8,355 nucleotides of DNA from an uncultured Phycisphaerales bacterium (GTDB taxonomy: Bacteria; Planctomycetota; Phycisphaerae; Phycisphaerales; SM1A02). A model generated the notes under the pieces. The model saw nothing but the letters and a program-made list of their open reading frames with translations, was not told where the DNA came from and made no database searches. Below, one piece after another: positions 7,714 through 8,355 of this stretch. Location: assembly GCA_946886375.1 (NCBI GenBank), contig CAMPIL010000152.1:1-8355 (forward strand), in the 5' to 3' direction. Numbering within the stretch: the first letter of the stretch is position 1; each line of letters opens with the position of its first letter. A program made the translations under genes and the position numbers.

Positions 7714-7726
7714 AAAGCGGACTGAT

Positions 7727-7757
7727 GTGTTATGGCCTGGGGGCAATGTGGTTTCAA
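7727..7757 (-). promoter_or_regulatory. Weak candidate promoter for the esterase-like gene
   Basis: On the minus strand TTGAAA (7757-7752) and TAACAC (7732-7727) are separated by 19 bases; CATAAC at 17 bases is an alternative. It would give a leader of roughly 20 bases that includes the GGAGA site. The match is only moderate. It lies inside the 78-bp region shared with radA. Confidence 0.3.
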
Positions 7758-7769
7758 CGGCGTCAGCGG

Positions 7770-7775
7770 TACACT
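7770..7775 (+). promoter_or_regulatory. -10-like hexamer for radA
   Basis: TACACT ends 6 bases before the radA ATG at 7782, with no Shine-Dalgarno site between. This matches the arrangement before nuoH and the small-protein unit and suggests a leaderless message. A matching -35 is not evident. Confidence 0.45.
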
Positions 7776-7781
7776 CTAGTT

Positions 7782-8288
7782 ATGGCAAAGGCTCGCACGC
7801 ATTACATCTGTCGCTCCTGCGGCGGCGTCCAGGCGCAATGGTTGGGCAAATGCCCCGACTGCGGCACGTGGGATGCACTTGAGAAATTCATCGAACCCAA
7901 ACCCATGAAAGAGGCTGTCCACGCAGGCCTCGCGGAGTCCTGGGTCGCGCAAAGCGCTGGAGTTCCCACGGAAGGTCCAGCCACTTCCGTCGCATCCGCA
8001 GCCCTCGCCACACCATTGCCAGAAATCCAGAGCACCGATTTCTCCCGCCTGCCAACCGGCGTCGGCGAGTTGGATCGCGTGCTGGGTGGCGGATTGGTGC
8101 CAGGTTCCGTGGTGCTGCTGGGCGGCGATCCGGGCATTGGAAAATCGACCCTCATGCTGCAGGCTGCGGGAAAACTCGCCAAGTGCGAACAGCGCGTCCT
8201 CTATGTCACCAGCGAGGAGTCTGCCTATCAGACGCGACTGCGGGCCGAGCGAGTGTGCGGCGCAGACGGCATCGAGTTGTCGCGATAG
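7782..8288 (+). CDS. radA: DNA repair/recombination ATPase RadA (Sms), N-terminal part ending at in-frame TAG
   Basis: RadA is a RecA-related helicase that processes recombination intermediates and stalled forks. The start MAKARTHYICRSCG is the usual family N-terminus, so the in-frame ATG at 7725 is rejected. Cysteines C10, C13, C24 and C27 form the N-terminal zinc finger. A linker leads to RLPTGVGELDRVLGGGLVPG and the Walker A loop GDPGIGKST (115-123), then VLYVTSEES and RAERV. Family members are about 450 residues long, but this frame stops with TAG after 168. Past the TAG the same frame stays open to the window edge and ends in RFVLAVTTL, resembling the expected RadA strand (LYLLAETNL type). 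The stop therefore looks like a nonsense change, a sequence error near a contig end, or a feature of an extra segment of about 18 residues, not the natural end. A single C-to-T change would turn CAG into this TAG. Confidence 0.9.
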   Translation: MAKARTHYICRSCGGVQAQWLGKCPDCGTWDALEKFIEPKPMKEAVHAGLAESWVAQSAGVPTEGPATSVASAALATPLPEIQSTDFSRLPTGVGELDRVLGGGLVPGSVVLLGGDPGIGKSTLMLQAAGKLAKCEQRVLYVTSEESAYQTRLRAERVCGADGIELSR

Positions 8289-8355
8289 AACCGCAAAGCC
8301 GCAGCCGGCTTCGATCAACTTGGGGAGCGGTTCGTGCTCGCCGTCACCACTCTGG
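8289..8355 (+). pseudogene. radA: In-frame continuation of radA after the TAG, cut by the window edge
   Basis: Twenty-two open codons follow the TAG in the radA frame: NRKAAAGFDQLGE then RFVLAVTTL. The last part fits the RadA strand that follows the RAER motif. A short inverted repeat, AAGCCG (8296-8301) and CGGCTT (8306-8311), lies here, with outer arms AGTTG (8275-8279) and CAACT (8316-8320). Whether radA is broken, read through or misassembled cannot be told from this window. Confidence 0.55.

Noticed and set aside
7725..7781. Upstream in-frame ATG of radA at 7725
   Set aside because: The 19 added residues are unlike RadA and span the promoter-like hexamer, whereas MAKA at 7782 is the usual family start.
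8286..8288. TAG recoded as an amino acid in this organism
   Set aside because: A single in-frame TAG near the window edge is more simply explained by a nonsense change or a sequence error. No other in-frame TAG is seen in the genes here to support recoding.
1..8355. CRISPR array, transposase, integrase, tRNA or rRNA gene
   Set aside because: No regularly spaced repeats, no recognisable mobile-element protein and no cloverleaf or rRNA sequence were found by reading both strands.

Overview
The window is a GC-rich bacterial fragment with no rRNA, tRNA, CRISPR array or transposase that I can see. It holds six credible protein genes and one possible leader peptide. In order: the 3' three quarters of carB (carbamoyl-phosphate synthase large subunit), a coupled gene for a large DUF2325-like protein, nuoH (complex I membrane subunit), a short gene for a 70-residue basic protein, and, on the minus strand, an exported erythromycin-esterase-family protein. 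The 5' end of radA (DNA repair and recombination ATPase) lies at the right edge. The enlarged CarB, the scarcity of Shine-Dalgarno sites and the style of the proteins suggest an uncultured member of the Planctomycetota, perhaps Phycisphaerae. That is an impression from the proteins, not a proven placement. Both ends cut genes, so this is probably a contig or a piece of one.

Layout. Bases 2-4569 form a two-gene unit: the carB stop and the start of the next gene share an ATGA. nuoH (4627-5895) follows after 57 bases with its own promoter-like hexamer and no other complex I gene beside it. Bases 5896-6125 carry a perfect 13-bp stem-loop and a cluster of GCGGCGC repeats. A possible 10-codon leader peptide (6126-6158) then overlaps the 70-residue gene (6155-6367), again as ATGA. 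That gene ends one base from the end of the convergent esterase-like gene (6369-7703, minus). The esterase-like gene and radA (7782 onward) diverge from a 78-bp shared intergenic region.

Expression signals. nuoH, the leader peptide and radA each have a TA(G/C)A(C/A)T hexamer ending 6-7 bases before ATG and no Shine-Dalgarno site, the arrangement expected for leaderless transcripts. The esterase-like gene instead has a GGAGA site. Two more starts appear to rely on stop-start overlap.

Most unusual. CarB carries extra in-frame segments, two of them with strong DNA palindromes. The clearest is a 57-base imperfect palindrome of exactly 19 codons at the linker between the two synthetase halves. 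This resembles the way Rickettsia palindromic elements insert into genes. The visible part of radA has an extra segment at an equivalent kind of site. It contains a short inverted repeat and an in-frame TAG, after which the same frame continues with RadA-like sequence. A search of the host genome for copies of these segments is the main test.
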